A stretch of 64,000 bases of DNA from Gluconobacter sphaericus NBRC 12467 (GCF_006539125.1 NZ_BJMK01000002.1:163081-227080), one strand, 5' to 3'; positions 33,814 to 42,630 are shown, counted from the stretch's first letter. Program-made: numbers and translations. The notes: generated by a model not told the origin, from the letters alone.

Positions 33814-36759
33814 GTGTCTGCTGATCGTCCTCCCCCCGGTCCGAAGCCCCCCGGTGCAGCGTTTGCCGGCTTCGGACGGACTGTCAGCGATGAGGACCGT
33901 GCCCTGTGGCGTGAGGCCATGAGTCGCAGGGCGCAGGAAGCCTTTGCCCGGGGGCAGGCTGCCCTTCAGGCCAGTAACACATCGCTTGGCCTGTTTTGGC
34001 TTGAGCGTGCCGAACGGATGTCGCGGCATAACCCCAATCTGATATGGTCCGTCGGGCTGGCCTGTCTTTCTGCGGGCAGGCTCATGGACTGTCTGGTCCG
34101 CATGGAAAATCTGCGCAAGGATTTCGGGCTGAGGGAAGCTGCGTTTCTGGAAGTCGTCTGCCTGGTACGACTGCAGCGCATGGAAGAGGCCACCCTCCGG
34201 ATGCAGGCGGCTCTGTCCGCCTTTCATGCGACCCCGGAAACCTATCCTTTGGCGGAACAGATCGCAGTTTCTGCGGGGCTGCCGGGATGGATGACGGTGT
34301 CCAATGCGGGTAGCGTCTATATCGGGACGTCCCGCCCAGTCCGTCTGTTTCTTGATGGACGGGAAATCGCACGAGGCGCCACGGGCGGCCAATATGACCT
34401 TCCGGAAGGCTGGCGCTTAGCACGGCATTTGGCGGTCTGCGTTGGGCGTCGGCATGTTCTCGGCAGCCCGCTGGACATCGCAGCCCTGACCCGGTGCGAG
34501 TCCTTTGTGCAAGCGACGGCGGATGGCCTGAGGGGCTGGATCTGGACGCCGGCCGAACCCGAGCATGTACCGGTAATCACACTTTGGAACGGATCCACCC
34601 TCCGGGCTGAGGAGTTCGCGCAGGATGTGGACAGCGACGTCCCTCTGGCGCGCTACCGGGTTTTTCACGTCCCGGCCAAAGAGTGCCCCGGACGCGATAA
34701 GAGTTCCCTCGATCTGTGGAACGAGAATGGCCGTCTTTTGACGGGGGCACCCGTTGATCCTTTGGTGGGGAAACTGGTTTCGGGACAGACACGGGGTCTG
34801 CCGGCATGCTTATGTCCTGTGAAGATCCAGCCGGGCAGGATGCGTCCGTATCTTCCGCGTCAGAGCCCAGGCTGTGCGGTCGTGATCCCGGTCTATGCCG
34901 ACCGGGTCCGGACCATGGCCTGCCTGCGGAGCGTTCTTGCGACCTGCCCGGCGGATGTGCCGGTGATCGTCGTGGACGATGCTACTCCGGAACCATCTCT
35001 CGCACGGGCGCTCGAACAACTGGCGGAGGACGGACGGATTACCCTGATCCGTCACGACCGGAACCGGGGCTTTCCGATATCCGCCAATGATGGAATGCGC
35101 GCAGCAGCAGGGCGGGATATTCTGCTGCTTAACAGCGACACCCTTGTTCCCGCAGGCTGGGTCGAGCGGTTGCGGGCAAGGCTTGCAGGATCGGATGTCG
35201 GCACGGTCACGCCATTTTCCAATGATGCAACCATCCTCTCTTACCCGTCTACGGACCGTTCCAATCCGGTTCCGTCTCTTGCGGCAATGCGCGCGATGGA
35301 CCGGCTGTGCCAGAAGAATGCCGCCGTCTTTACGGAAATCGATCTGCCCACTGCCCACGGGTTCTGCATGGCGATTTCGGCGGAGTGTCTAGCCGAAACG
35401 GGTCTGTTCCGCGAAGACCTGTTCGCCCAGGGCTATGGCGAGGAAAATGATTTCTGCCTCCGTGCGACGGCCCGAGGATTTCGGCATCTGGCCGCGCCGG
35501 AGCTTTACGTCGCCCACGTTGGCTCTGCGTCATTCGGAACAGCCAGAAACGCGCTTGGCGCGCGGAATTTGGACATCCTCAATGCCCTTCACCCCGGCTA
35601 TCATGCCCTTGTGGCGCGTTTTATTGCCGCTGATCCCTTGCACGAAACGCGGCGAAGACTTGATGTCGCGCGGCTGCTCCAGCAGGGAGCAGGTCGCTCT
35701 GCCATTTTAATGCTCCAGCACGATGCGGGCGGTGGCGTCGGGCGGGTCGTGCGTGAGCGATCGGAGGCTTTCGAGGCAGACGGTGTTCTGGCTCTAGCCC
35801 TTCGCCCACATGAAAATGGCTGCGTGCTCGAATATGCTCTTGATGGAAAATGCTTTCCCAGCCTGAAATATCGTCTCCCGGACGAGCTGCCGTCCTTGCT
35901 GGACCTGCTCGCTGCCCTGCGTGTCCGAGCAGTGGAGTGGCACCATCTGATCGGTCACGCGCCGTGCGTCCGGACCCTGCATGAGGCGCTCGGTGTTCCG
36001 TATGACGTCTTCATCCATGATCATGTCTGGTTTTGCCCGCGAATCTCGCTCTGTGACGGGGCAGGGCGCTACTGCGGCGAACCTGACCCGGCGGGATGTG
36101 AGCTGTGTGTGGCACGATGGGGAAGCTATCTCGGCGAAGACCTCTCAATTGCTGACCTTCTGGCCCGCTCTACCCGCGAACTATCCGGGGCGCGTAGGCT
36201 CATGGCACCTTCCGAGGATACGGTCCGGCGCATCTGCCGCCATTTCCCCAGTCTGAGTATCGAAGCCATACCGTTAGAAGACGATGCGGCGCTTCACCAA
36301 GGTATCATGCCCCATCGTCGAGTGACCCGGGGGCAGCCGCTCAGGGTATGTGTTGTGGGGGGAATTAGTCAGTGGAAAGGTTATGACCTTCTGTTGGCGC
36401 TGGCGACCGAGATCCAGACCCATCGCCTGCCCATCGTGCTGTCCCTGGTGGGTCATACGCATGATGACGATGCCTTGATCTCGCGGGGGGTGCTGGTGAC
36501 GGGGGAATATCGCGAAGACGAGGTCCAGTCCCTGATCCGCCAGCAGCAGCCGGATGTGGGGCTGATTCCTTCCATCGCGCCCGAAACATGGTGCTACGCT
36601 CTCGGGCAGGTCTGGCGCAGTGGGGTGGAAGCGGTCTGCTTTGATCTGGGCGCGCAGGGCGAACGGGTCAGAAAAAGTGCAACCGGTCTTGCGGTGCCAC
36701 TTGGTGTTGCACCCTACCAGCTCGCCATGATTCTGTTGGGGCGATGGGGGCCAGTATGA
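33814..36759 (+). CDS. Large fusion glycosyltransferase: TPR-like N terminus, GT2 domain, GT4-like C terminus
   Basis: A 981-residue protein. Residues about 35-155 look like helical TPR repeats; 160-340 is an unassigned beta-rich segment. Residues 354-580 form a GT2 domain of the rhamnosyltransferase type: AVVIPVYADR, VVDDATPEP (388-390), LLLNSDTLVPAGW with the DXD-like NSD (440-442), and GYGEENDFCLRA (540-551). Residues about 630-975 resemble a GT-B (GT4-like) fold: LQHDAGGGVGRV, FIHDHVWFCPR, VVGGISQWKGYDLL and IPSIAPETWCYALGQ. Two transferases in one chain suggest synthesis of a short repeating glycan or a two-step addition. GTG start, 5 bases after the Sel1 gene; no strong ribosome-binding site. 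Confidence 0.85.
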   Translation: MSADRPPPGPKPPGAAFAGFGRTVSDEDRALWREAMSRRAQEAFARGQAALQASNTSLGLFWLERAERMSRHNPNLIWSVGLACLSAGRLMDCLVRMENLRKDFGLREAAFLEVVCLVRLQRMEEATLRMQAALSAFHATPETYPLAEQIAVSAGLPGWMTVSNAGSVYIGTSRPVRLFLDGREIARGATGGQYDLPEGWRLARHLAVCVGRRHVLGSPLDIAALTRCESFVQATADGLRGWIWTPAEPEHVPVITLWNGSTLRAEEFAQDVDSDVPLARYRVFHVPAKECPGRDKSSLDLWNENGRLLTGAPVDPLVGKLVSGQTRGLPACLCPVKIQPGRMRPYLPRQSPGCAVVIPVYADRVRTMACLRSVLATCPADVPVIVVDDATPEPSLARALEQLAEDGRITLIRHDRNRGFPISANDGMRAAAGRDILLLNSDTLVPAGWVERLRARLAGSDVGTVTPFSNDATILSYPSTDRSNPVPSLAAMRAMDRLCQKNAAVFTEIDLPTAHGFCMAISAECLAETGLFREDLFAQGYGEENDFCLRATARGFRHLAAPELYVAHVGSASFGTARNALGARNLDILNALHPGYHALVARFIAADPLHETRRRLDVARLLQQGAGRSAILMLQHDAGGGVGRVVRERSEAFEADGVLALALRPHENGCVLEYALDGKCFPSLKYRLPDELPSLLDLLAALRVRAVEWHHLIGHAPCVRTLHEALGVPYDVFIHDHVWFCPRISLCDGAGRYCGEPDPAGCELCVARWGSYLGEDLSIADLLARSTRELSGARRLMAPSEDTVRRICRHFPSLSIEAIPLEDDAALHQGIMPHRRVTRGQPLRVCVVGGISQWKGYDLLLALATEIQTHRLPIVLSLVGHTHDDDALISRGVLVTGEYREDEVQSLIRQQQPDVGLIPSIAPETWCYALGQVWRSGVEAVCFDLGAQGERVRKSATGLAVPLGVAPYQLAMILLGRWGPV

Positions 36760-36863
36760 TGACGGGTGATTTACCGTTTTTATTGAAACAAGCCACTATA
36801 ATGCCGAAAGAGAAGCCGGTATTTGTAAAAACTGGTGCAACGCATCGTCGGTCTGCTGCTTGT

Positions 36864-36889
36864 AACTGTCATGACCACTCGTGACAGTT
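36864..36889. repeat. Perfect 8-bp inverted repeat upstream of the ChW-motif gene
   Basis: AACTGTCA (36864-36871) and TGACAGTT (36882-36889) flank a 10-base spacer, about 55 bases before the ATG at 36945. A TATAAT box lies at 36797-36802. It may be an operator or a leader hairpin in the 185-base gap. Confidence 0.5.
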
Positions 36890-36944
36890 TATGAAACATG
36901 CCAGTATTGTTGCCCGCAAGAACGGACGCAATTGGGAGTAGGGA

Positions 36945-37928
36945 ATGTCTAACGCCGCCGAAGCACCACGACAGAACCGGGTCATCGACCTCAAGGCCGG
37001 TGCACATATGATGGTTCTGGATGCAGGTATTTTCTGCATCTTCCATGTTGCCGGCCAGGCGCCCGCAGGTCCGGCCGGACTGCCGGGAGTCCGGATTTCG
37101 CGTGCTCCGGGGACGCCGCCCGGGATCGTTACGGTCAGCACCTTCGAGGAGGATGGCTGGATCGGCGGTTCGAACGGTGCTGCGCTGGTTCGTGTGATGC
37201 GCGGCCCGGCTGCTGTTCTCGTGACGACCTATCAGGAACCAGGCACTACGCATGCCGCACCGCGTCTGCAGGTTGCCCAGCTTGCCGGCCCCGTGACCTC
37301 GGCTCCCGTACAGTCTGTGCCCCAGTCGGCTGCGGCCCCTGTGGCCGCATCGGCTGCCGCTGAAGCAACAGCCGATGCGGAAAAGATCTCGAAGGATATT
37401 TCCGCTCATATCCAGCGCCGTGGCGATGTTACGAGTGGCATCGGACACTGGATGGGTGTGCCCGGCAGCCAGAGCTGGATCGAAGGTTTCAGTGTCGCTC
37501 CTGAAGAGGGCATCCCAGCGTCGGACATCGAATACCAGGCCGTTCTCGGCAAGGGCTGGCTGTCTCCGTGGGCTGAAGGTGGCCAGTACTGTGGTTCACG
37601 GGGTATGGCGCTCCCGATTCTTGGCCTGCGTGTCCGCCTGAAAGGCAAGTCCGCCGAGATGCACCGGGTCCGTTTGACGGCAACGTTCACGGACGGAACG
37701 CGTCTTGGGCCCGTGGATGGTTCTGAAGCGCTGGAAGCCGAAAGCCTGGCGCCGCTGGAAGCCTTCCTGCTGGAAATCCTGCCCGAGGGCGAGGAAACCG
37801 CAGCACCTAAGGCCGCCCCCAAAGCGCCCCATGCCAAAGCCCCTGCGAAGCCTCGTGCTCCGAAAGCCGCCGCAGCATCTGTCAAAACGGCATCCCCCAG
37901 AAAGCGTAAGCCTACTCCGGCATCTTGA
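36945..37928 (+). CDS. Protein with ChW (hydrophobic-W)-like motif and basic Ala/Pro/Lys tail
   Basis: A 327-residue protein with a strong ribosome-binding site (GGGAGTAGGGA) right before the ATG. The N-terminal 110 residues form a compact beta-rich domain. A low-complexity Ala/Val/Pro linker (about 110-145) follows. Residues about 165-270 include YQAVLGKGWLSPWAEGG then GSRGMALPILGLRVRLKG, which matches the ChW pattern (GW-x3-W-x2-G-x5-G-x-G-x7-L). The last 45 residues are an Ala/Pro/Lys repeat like a histone-H1 tail. No signal peptide. ChW modules are associated with carbohydrate or cell-surface binding, so a glycan-handling role fits the neighbours, but this is inference. Confidence 0.75.
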   Translation: MSNAAEAPRQNRVIDLKAGAHMMVLDAGIFCIFHVAGQAPAGPAGLPGVRISRAPGTPPGIVTVSTFEEDGWIGGSNGAALVRVMRGPAAVLVTTYQEPGTTHAAPRLQVAQLAGPVTSAPVQSVPQSAAAPVAASAAAEATADAEKISKDISAHIQRRGDVTSGIGHWMGVPGSQSWIEGFSVAPEEGIPASDIEYQAVLGKGWLSPWAEGGQYCGSRGMALPILGLRVRLKGKSAEMHRVRLTATFTDGTRLGPVDGSEALEAESLAPLEAFLLEILPEGEETAAPKAAPKAPHAKAPAKPRAPKAAAASVKTASPRKRKPTPAS

Positions 37929-38065
37929 TCCGTCGCTGATGCCCGAACAAATGACCGGCGAGGGAACTTTCCTTCTCCGGTCGCCTTTGAAAACTGCTGT
38001 CATCTGCTGTCCTCTCCGTGTGCGAACAGGAAACCGCAGAGGCGTTCTGTCGCTCTGGAGAAGAC

Positions 38066-39298
38066 GTGCGTTATCTATTCGTCCATCAGAATTTTCCAGG
38101 ACAGTTCCTGCATTTTGTCCGCCATCTTCTGGCGCAGGGACATGAGATTGTCTTCATCTCCGAAGCGAACAGCAATCATATTCCCGGTGTCCGCCGTGCC
38201 ATTTACCGAGTGCCGCGCCTGCCTTCGATGGAAACCCATCGCAGCCTGAGGGAATTCGAATACGGTCTGCTCAGGGCCGAAGCCGTCGCCACGGCAGCCC
38301 GGACGCTGAAGGGGCTGGGGTATGAGCCCGATATCATCATCGGTCATCACGGCTGGGGTGAGCTGCTTAATCTGGTCGATGTTTTTCCGGCCTGCCCAAT
38401 TCTCGGATATTTCGAGTTCTTTTATCATGCCGACCAGAACGACGTGGGGTTCGACCCGGAATTTCCGCCTTCATCGGAGCTTGCCGCGTCCGTGCGGGTC
38501 AAGAACGCGATCAATCTGCAGGCGCTCTGCCTGGCGAACGGATATGGCCAGTGCCCTACGCAGTTCCAGCTCGGAACCTATCCCATTTGGGCGCAGGAAA
38601 AGATTTCCCTGTTGCGCGAAGGCGTCAATCTGGAACTCTGCGCCCCCGAACCGCAGGCCAGACGGCGCAACTTTGTTATCAAAGACGTCCGGATCACGCC
38701 CAAAACCCCGCTCGTCACCTATGTGGCCCGTGATCTCGAGCCCTATCGCGGCTTTCACGTCGTCATGCGTGCGCTTCCACGTATTCTTTCCGAACGCAAA
38801 GACGCGCATGTCATTCTCGTTGGTGGCGACAAGGTCAGCTATGGCACGCTACCGCCAGATGCGAGAAGCTGGCGCGAGGTCATGCTCCGCGAGTTGGGAG
38901 ACAGGCTGGATCTCGATCGCGTACATTTTGTAGGAAAGGTCGAATATGACGATTTTCGTGCTCTCTTGCGGCGTTCAGATGCCCATCTGTATCTGACCTA
39001 CCCGTTCGTCGCTTCCTGGTCTCTGCGCGAAGCCATGGCCACAGGCTGTCCGATCATCGGAAGCAACACGGCACCGGTGCGGGAGTTCATCACGGATGAC
39101 GTCACGGGTCGGCTGGTGCCGTTTCTGGAGCCCGAGAAGATCGCCGAAACCACGCTTGCGCTTCTGGACGATCGCAGGACGGCCCGTCGTCTAGGACAGG
39201 AAGCCCGGCGTTACGCTGAGGCCGAACTCTGTCTGAACGATTATCTGCAGCGTTACGACGATCTGGTCGAGCAGATTGCGAGAGTGCACCGCTCCTGA
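38066..39298 (+). CDS. Glycosyltransferase family 4 (group 1) protein
   Basis: A 410-residue GT-B glycosyltransferase. GTG 38066 (VRYLFVHQNFPGQFLHF) is preferred over GTG 38018, because GGAG at 38057-38060 precedes it and the conserved N-terminal strand starts there. The N-terminal half has FVHQNFPGQ and DIIIGHHGWGE. The C-terminal nucleotide-sugar half has VARDLEPYRGFHVVMRALP, VILVGGD, GKVEYDDFRALLRRSD and SWSLREAMATGCPIIGSNTAP, the E-x7-E region typical of GT4. It probably ends the secretion/glycosylation gene cluster. Donor and acceptor are unknown. Confidence 0.9.
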   Translation: MRYLFVHQNFPGQFLHFVRHLLAQGHEIVFISEANSNHIPGVRRAIYRVPRLPSMETHRSLREFEYGLLRAEAVATAARTLKGLGYEPDIIIGHHGWGELLNLVDVFPACPILGYFEFFYHADQNDVGFDPEFPPSSELAASVRVKNAINLQALCLANGYGQCPTQFQLGTYPIWAQEKISLLREGVNLELCAPEPQARRRNFVIKDVRITPKTPLVTYVARDLEPYRGFHVVMRALPRILSERKDAHVILVGGDKVSYGTLPPDARSWREVMLRELGDRLDLDRVHFVGKVEYDDFRALLRRSDAHLYLTYPFVASWSLREAMATGCPIIGSNTAPVREFITDDVTGRLVPFLEPEKIAETTLALLDDRRTARRLGQEARRYAEAELCLNDYLQRYDDLVEQIARVHRS

Positions 39299-39409
39299 TG
39301 GTCGCAAAATAGTCTGTGGCCCTGCAGCGCATTGTAAGATCGCGCGGCTGACAGCTTTGTTGAGGGCGCGCCGTATAGCCCGCAAAGTTCAGATGTGTTG
39401 ACCAGCGCA

Positions 39410-39866
39410 TCATGGCGCTGTTGGAAATGATGCCACATCCTTGATGCTGCCGGTCGTGAGCTTCTTCTCGACCTCGCGTGAACGGATCCGCAGATTGGCG
39501 CCTTCTGCAGGATGGCGGACCTTGCGAAAGATCTTGGAAATCTCCTTTCCGTAATAATCATAAAGCCATTTCATGGCTGTCTCGTGATTGAAGATCGTAA
39601 ACCAGGGTTCTTGACGGTAGTGGATGTTGTCCCTGATTTCTGCCGGTGGGTCGTAATTCCAGTACATGCAAAGATGGGAGGAGGTCGGGTTCGGGCGGGT
39701 AATATTTTCCCTGCTCTTGAGGCCACCAGGCGGGTACCGTAGGGCTAGTTCCAGATAAGGCCTGTCCGACTTTCCCATCCTGCCAGGTGATCTGGATATC
39801 CTGAATGTAATTGGCGAGCGCAGGTGAATATGTTGCCAGATTTTCAAATTCCTCCGGTAGCGGCAT
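39410..39866 (-). pseudogene. Frameshifted remnant of an unrecognised gene (possible glycosyltransferase fragment)
   Basis: Two minus-strand frames join near 39760: the first reads EEFENLATYSPALANYIQD and QITWQDGKVGQA, the second continues YLELALRYPPGGLKS, LCMYWNYDPPAEIRDNIHY, TIFNHETAMKWLYDYYGKE and FRKVRHPAEGANL, then degrades. Protein-like composition runs through both, so one gene has been broken. The YYGKEISKIF-HPAEGANL stretch recalls the start of capsular or OCH1-type glycosyltransferases with the active-site part missing, but this is a guess. Confidence 0.55.
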
Positions 39867-40226
39867 ATTGGAGGATTTTAGGGGGAATAGCAGTCTGATC
39901 TGAAGAAGATACTGGATTAAAGGAAATTCCGACTGTCATTTGTTGTGTGTATCGAAAAATAACCTGTAAAAATTAGGGATATTTGATAACTATTCTGATA
40001 TAATTTCAAGATGATGAGATTGGGTATTATGGATTTATAAATCACATATATCATTTTTCATCATTATATAAAACATTCAAGAAGTCTATTTTTATTCTAT
40101 TGATCAATAATTTCATTATGGCTTTGGGTATTTCTCGTCTTTTTCATGATTTTTCTGTATTTCGGAGCTCCGATCGACTGACGTCCGGACAGGGAATCGG
40201 GCAGGATGAGGTGGGGAGAAATTACA
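39867..40226. other. AT-rich intergenic stretch
   Basis: About 360 bases, markedly AT-rich between roughly 39880 and 40170, in strong contrast to the GC-rich chromosome. No gene, tRNA or IS end was recognised. It contains several possible -10 boxes and may drive the gene at 40227, but its base composition suggests foreign or decayed DNA. Confidence 0.6.
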
Positions 40227-40670
40227 ATGGTGAATGACATCGTAGTATCGGTTTTGAAAAGCGCTCTGGGCCGTTGGGTGTGCAAAAAAGATCTGTCATC
40301 CCATCCGTCCTTGCTTTCGGAACCGGATCTTCATGCTCTTGCCGTGGCGACACAGGCAGGGATGTTGAGCTCATCTTCACTGGAGGGGGAACCGGAATGG
40401 GGCAATCTGAGGGAGTTAACGAAGGACTGGATTGTTCAGCAGAAACCAGGCGTGGCACCAGGCCCGTTGCAGTTCAATGATTTCGAACATTTGGCCGCTT
40501 TGATCTCACCGGTACTTTCAAAGGGGCTCGCACCTCAGTCGGTCTCGGAGTTAGCCGTATCACAACATGAGCTGTCGCAGGACGATATTCAGCCGCAGGT
40601 GGTGGATCGTTGGGTGCGCGAGGCTCCGGAACTGGCGTTTGCCCGCGAGCATCTCGAGCGCTGTCTCTGA
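40227..40670 (+). CDS. Hypothetical protein
   Basis: A 147-residue, mostly acidic, probably cytoplasmic protein. ATG 40227 has a good GGGGAG ribosome-binding site eight bases upstream; a TTG- or GTG-type start further up is less likely. No membrane segment or signal peptide. I see alternating charged and hydrophobic helices (DLHALAVATQAGML, FEHLAALISPVLSKG, PQVVDRWVREAPELAFA) but recognise no family. It follows the AT-rich stretch and converges on dps. Confidence 0.65.
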   Translation: MVNDIVVSVLKSALGRWVCKKDLSSHPSLLSEPDLHALAVATQAGMLSSSSLEGEPEWGNLRELTKDWIVQQKPGVAPGPLQFNDFEHLAALISPVLSKGLAPQSVSELAVSQHELSQDDIQPQVVDRWVREAPELAFAREHLERCL

Positions 40671-40675
40671 ACAGT

Positions 40676-40705
40676 AAAACGCCCCACAGGAGATCTGTGG
40701 AGCGT
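40676..40705 (-). terminator. Terminator of dps
   Basis: Stem 40679-40689 with 40695-40705 (11 bp, one mismatch). On the minus strand it is followed by TTTT, about 30 bases beyond the dps stop. It can also stop read-through from the convergent gene. Confidence 0.65.
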
Positions 40706-40734
40706 CGGAAGGCTTAGTCGGTGCCCGGAGTTGA

Positions 40735-41274
40735 TCAGCTCCGGCTTCCCTTGTGGTCGCCGTCGCGCATCTGGCCCGTCGGCTCCTGTACATGTGCTTC
40801 CAGGAACCAGAGATGCTTGTCGAGACCACGGGACACTTCCGTAAAGATGTCGGCCGTATCGTCGTCGCCAGCCTCGTCCGTCACCTTGATGGACTCACGC
40901 ATGTTGTTGGCAACCGTCGCGTAACGATCGATCAACGCCGCCAGATGGTCGGCCACGCGGTAGATGTTGTTCGGATAAGGCTTACAGGCGCTGTTTTTGG
41001 TAACATCCTGTACGGTCCCCAATGCTGTACCGCCAAGCTGGACAGCACGTTCGGCGACAGTATCGGAGAAGCCGTCGATGCTGGAACGGAAGCCGTCGAG
41101 CATTTCATGAACGCCGATGAACTGCGGTCCCTTGAGGTTCCAGTGAGCCTGCTTGGTGATCAGCGCCAGATCAATCAGGTCGGAAAGACGGGCGTTCAGC
41201 GTCTCGATGGAAACATTCTTGGTGTTGTCTGCCGTGTTGTTCTGAGTCACGTGGCGGTCGGTTCTGGAAACCAT
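40735..41274 (-). CDS. dps: Dps ferritin-like DNA-binding protein
   Basis: A 179-residue member of the Dps mini-ferritins, which form dodecamers, oxidise and store iron, and protect DNA in stress. The Dps signature KQAHWNLKGPQFIGVHEMLD is present. The ferroxidase ligands fall at His44, His56, Asp60, Asp71 and Glu75, a constant offset from E. coli Dps. The N-terminal 20 residues are polar and may contact DNA. The single-gene unit has its own terminator. It is divergent from the pst operon, sharing a 375-base gap. Confidence 0.95.
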   Translation of the reverse strand: MVSRTDRHVTQNNTADNTKNVSIETLNARLSDLIDLALITKQAHWNLKGPQFIGVHEMLDGFRSSIDGFSDTVAERAVQLGGTALGTVQDVTKNSACKPYPNNIYRVADHLAALIDRYATVANNMRESIKVTDEAGDDDTADIFTEVSRGLDKHLWFLEAHVQEPTGQMRDGDHKGSRS

Positions 41275-41520
41275 GAGAATACTCCTGAATATCGGAATGT
41301 GACCCGAAGACGGGATTCAGGTCGTGAAAATTTTCTTGTGCCCCCTTACTGTTTCAGGGCCTCGCTCATCTAAACGTGTCATCTATGCCACGGTTGCGTC
41401 GCGAATTTTAGGTGAGGGTTGGCAATCTCATGGTTTGCTGCCGGGTGAGGTGTTCGGAGCTGCTACCCGAGCCTTCTATTGGCCGTTCACGGCGGTTTGT
41501 AACGGCCATGACCTGTGGAG

Positions 41521-41538
41521 ATGACATAAATCTTTCAT
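41521..41538 (+). promoter_or_regulatory. Pho box (PhoB binding site) upstream of pstC
   Basis: ATGACATAAATCTTTCAT matches the 18-bp Pho-box consensus (two CTGTCAT-type direct repeats 11 bp apart) at 15 positions. It lies 112 bases before the pstC ATG. PhoB, encoded in the same operon, would activate from here under phosphate limitation. The rest of the 41275-41649 gap shows nothing else I can support. Confidence 0.7.
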
Positions 41539-41649
41539 CCCGTGTTGTTCCTGTTCTGGTTGTTCTTCCATGACAGGACGGCTAATGCACTGGTGTGGTG
41601 GCTGTAGCTGCCGGATAATGCCCGTTTTTCAAGTCAGAGCTCCTCACGC

Positions 41650-42630
41650 ATGACCCTTGCCACAGCCACGCAGCCCGACGAGGCCCGCGACAAGGCCGGT
41701 GTTTCTCACAGTGGAAGCCGCCGCAGCGGGCCCGATACCGCATTTCATCTTCTGGTCGCCGCTTCGGCGCTTCTGGTTCTGGTGGTGCTGGGCGGTCTTG
41801 TGCTCCTTATGGGCGTGGGGGGCAGTCAGGCTTTCCGGACGTTTGGTCTTGGGTTTGCCTTCCATGATGTCTGGAACCCGGTCGCTGATCAGTACGGGGC
41901 CTGGGCGCCGCTGTTCGGTACGATCGTCAGCACGCTGATTGGTGTGGCGATTGCCCTGCCGCTGGCGTTTGGAACTGCATTCTGGCTGACGGCAATGGCC
42001 CCCCCCCGGATTGCTGCAATTGTCGGAACAGCCGTGCAACTTCTGGCTGCCGTGCCCTCCATCATCTTCGGTATGTGGGGCTTTTTCACGATTGTTCCCT
42101 TCATGGCGCGGACGGTTCAGCCTTTCCTGACCCACCACTTCAGGCATGTTCCGGGGTTAAGATTCATTATTCATGGTGCGCCCTTCGGTACGGGGCTCAT
42201 GACGGCCGGTCTGGTGCTGGCGGTCATGATCGCACCTTTCATGACCGCCGTGATGCGCGACGTGTTTGCCGCCATGCCTGCCATGCTGCGTGAAAGCGCC
42301 TATGGCCTGGGCGCCACGCGCTGGGACGTGATGTGGAAGGTGGTGGTGCCCTGGTCCCGGACGGGCATGATCGGTGCGATTGTTCTCGGGATGGGGCGTG
42401 CCTTGGGTGAAACCATGGCCGTGACCTTTGTGATCGGAAATGTGACGGCTGTTGGCTGGTCGCTGTTTGCGCCCCGCAGTACGGTGGCCTCTCTGATCGC
42501 CCTTCAGTTCCCGGAAAGCCCGGCCGGGTCGCTGCGTCTGTCCGCGTTGCTGGCGCTGGGCTTCATCCTGATGCTGTTGTCCTTTGCCAGTCTGGCGCTT
42601 GCGCGGATGTTGCGGGGAGATACGAAATGA
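41650..42630 (+). CDS. pstC: Phosphate ABC transporter permease PstC
   Basis: A 326-residue inner-membrane permease with about six helices. The cytoplasmic coupling loop is visible as LRESAYGLGATRWDVMWKVVVP (EAA-type motif, about 215-235). It forms the phosphate channel with PstA. First gene of pstC-pstA-pstB-phoU-phoB-phoR; the binding-protein gene pstS is not in front of it, which is unusual. Overlaps pstA by 4 bp. Confidence 0.94.
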   Translation: MTLATATQPDEARDKAGVSHSGSRRSGPDTAFHLLVAASALLVLVVLGGLVLLMGVGGSQAFRTFGLGFAFHDVWNPVADQYGAWAPLFGTIVSTLIGVAIALPLAFGTAFWLTAMAPPRIAAIVGTAVQLLAAVPSIIFGMWGFFTIVPFMARTVQPFLTHHFRHVPGLRFIIHGAPFGTGLMTAGLVLAVMIAPFMTAVMRDVFAAMPAMLRESAYGLGATRWDVMWKVVVPWSRTGMIGAIVLGMGRALGETMAVTFVIGNVTAVGWSLFAPRSTVASLIALQFPESPAGSLRLSALLALGFILMLLSFASLALARMLRGDTK

